Origin: Synechococcus sp. GFB01
Lineage (GTDB): Bacteria > Cyanobacteriota > Cyanobacteriia > PCC-6307 > Cyanobiaceae
Direction of reading: 5' to 3'
Length of the DNA: 7,494 nucleotides
Assembly: GCF_001039265.1 (NCBI RefSeq)
Contig: NZ_LFEK01000110.1
Location: 73,558 to 81,051 of the forward strand
The first letter of the stretch is position 1. The number at the start of each line of letters is the position of its first letter. The translations under genes were made by a program, and so were the position numbers. This document shows positions 7,242 through 7,494 of the stretch, in pieces. The notes beneath the pieces were generated by a model. That model was given only the letters and a program-made list of their open reading frames with translations, ran no database searches and was not told where the DNA came from.

Positions 7242-7494
7242 GTGACGGCCATCCAGGGATACGACCTTGTCGTTCAGCAGTTGATCCCCGGCTACGCCAG
7301 CCTCGCCAGGCTGGCGGTGGCTCTGCTGGCGGCTTCACCCCTGGCCTCGTCTGAAGCCGCTGCCGTGCTGGTGGCCGGCTGCGGCACCGGCGCGGAGCTC
7401 GTGGAGGCCCGCGCCCAACGGCCCGACTGGAAGCTCACGGCCATCGATCCCTCCGCCGAGATGCTCCAGGCCGCACGAGGCCGCCTGGCGGGAG
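7242..7494 (+). CDS. Class I SAM-dependent methyltransferase, N-terminal part, cut by window edge
   Basis: N-terminal 84 residues of a class I (Rossmann-fold) S-adenosylmethionine-dependent methyltransferase; the gene runs off the right edge with no stop. Motif I, the SAM-binding glycine loop, is VLVAGCGTGAEL at 42-53, and motif II is LTAIDPSAEML at 65-75, whose Asp69 should contact the ribose of SAM. A helix preceding motif I (YASLARLAVALLAASPL) fits the small-molecule methyltransferase arrangement. The GTG at 7242 is the first start after an in-frame TAG at 7215, so the N-terminus is well constrained. The substrate cannot be told because the C-terminal part is missing. Frame is intact as far as it goes. 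Confidence 0.85.
   Translation, partial: MTAIQGYDLVVQQLIPGYASLARLAVALLAASPLASSEAAAVLVAGCGTGAELVEARAQRPDWKLTAIDPSAEMLQAARGRLAG

Noticed and set aside
1..7494. CRISPR arrays, tRNA/rRNA genes, insertion sequences and HIP1 octamers
   Set aside because: I saw no regularly spaced repeats, transposase motifs, terminal inverted repeats, RNA gene signatures or GCGATCGC octamers on reading through the sequence.

Overview
The window reads as a stretch of high-GC cyanobacterial chromosome, most likely from the marine/freshwater picocyanobacteria (Synechococcus/Cyanobium type). The basis is the very GC-rich coding sequence, tight packing with short divergent spacers and overlapping convergent ends, and protein types that I associate from memory with these genomes: a two-domain histidine phosphatase, a dihydroorotase-like protein, a LepB with a cyanobacterial-style insert, and a C-terminally extended 2Fe-2S ferredoxin. 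No database search was possible, so the taxon is an inference.

Layout, left to right: (1) minus strand, 1-1375, a CPBP/ABI-family membrane protease cut by the left edge. (2) Plus strand, 1432-2775, a tandem two-domain histidine phosphatase, followed after 5 bases by (3) a dihydroorotase-like protein, 2781-4053, that has lost essentially all catalytic and metal-binding residues. (4) Minus strand, 4025-4776, signal peptidase I, converging on gene 3 with a 29-base overlap. (5) Plus strand, 4893-6448, an unidentified multi-pass membrane protein of about 518 residues. (6) Minus strand, 6411-6757, a small ArsC/Spx/MgsR-like thioredoxin-fold protein, overlapping gene 5 by 38 bases and lying directly downstream of (7) a 2Fe-2S ferredoxin, 6787-7146. 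(8) Plus strand from 7242, the N-terminus of a class I SAM-dependent methyltransferase cut by the right edge. There is no stretch over 300 bases without a gene. I saw no RNA gene, mobile element, CRISPR array or HIP1 octamer.

The most striking thing is technical. Five of the eight genes are broken by single-base frameshifts, six in total. Every one is repaired by adding one base, and all lie next to short, mostly G/C, homopolymer runs. Once repaired, each gives a continuous, motif-complete protein. This looks like uncorrected deletion error in the assembly rather than gene decay. I therefore annotate these genes as full-length CDS with a frameshift note.

Functionally this is ordinary housekeeping and membrane biology: protein secretion (LepB), membrane proteolysis (CPBP), small-molecule phosphatase, redox proteins and a methyltransferase. 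The likely co-transcribed pairs are phosphatase plus dihydroorotase-like protein, and ferredoxin plus ArsC-like protein. I found no convincing novel multi-gene system. The best biological leads are the catalytically dead dihydroorotase homologue and the unidentified membrane protein.
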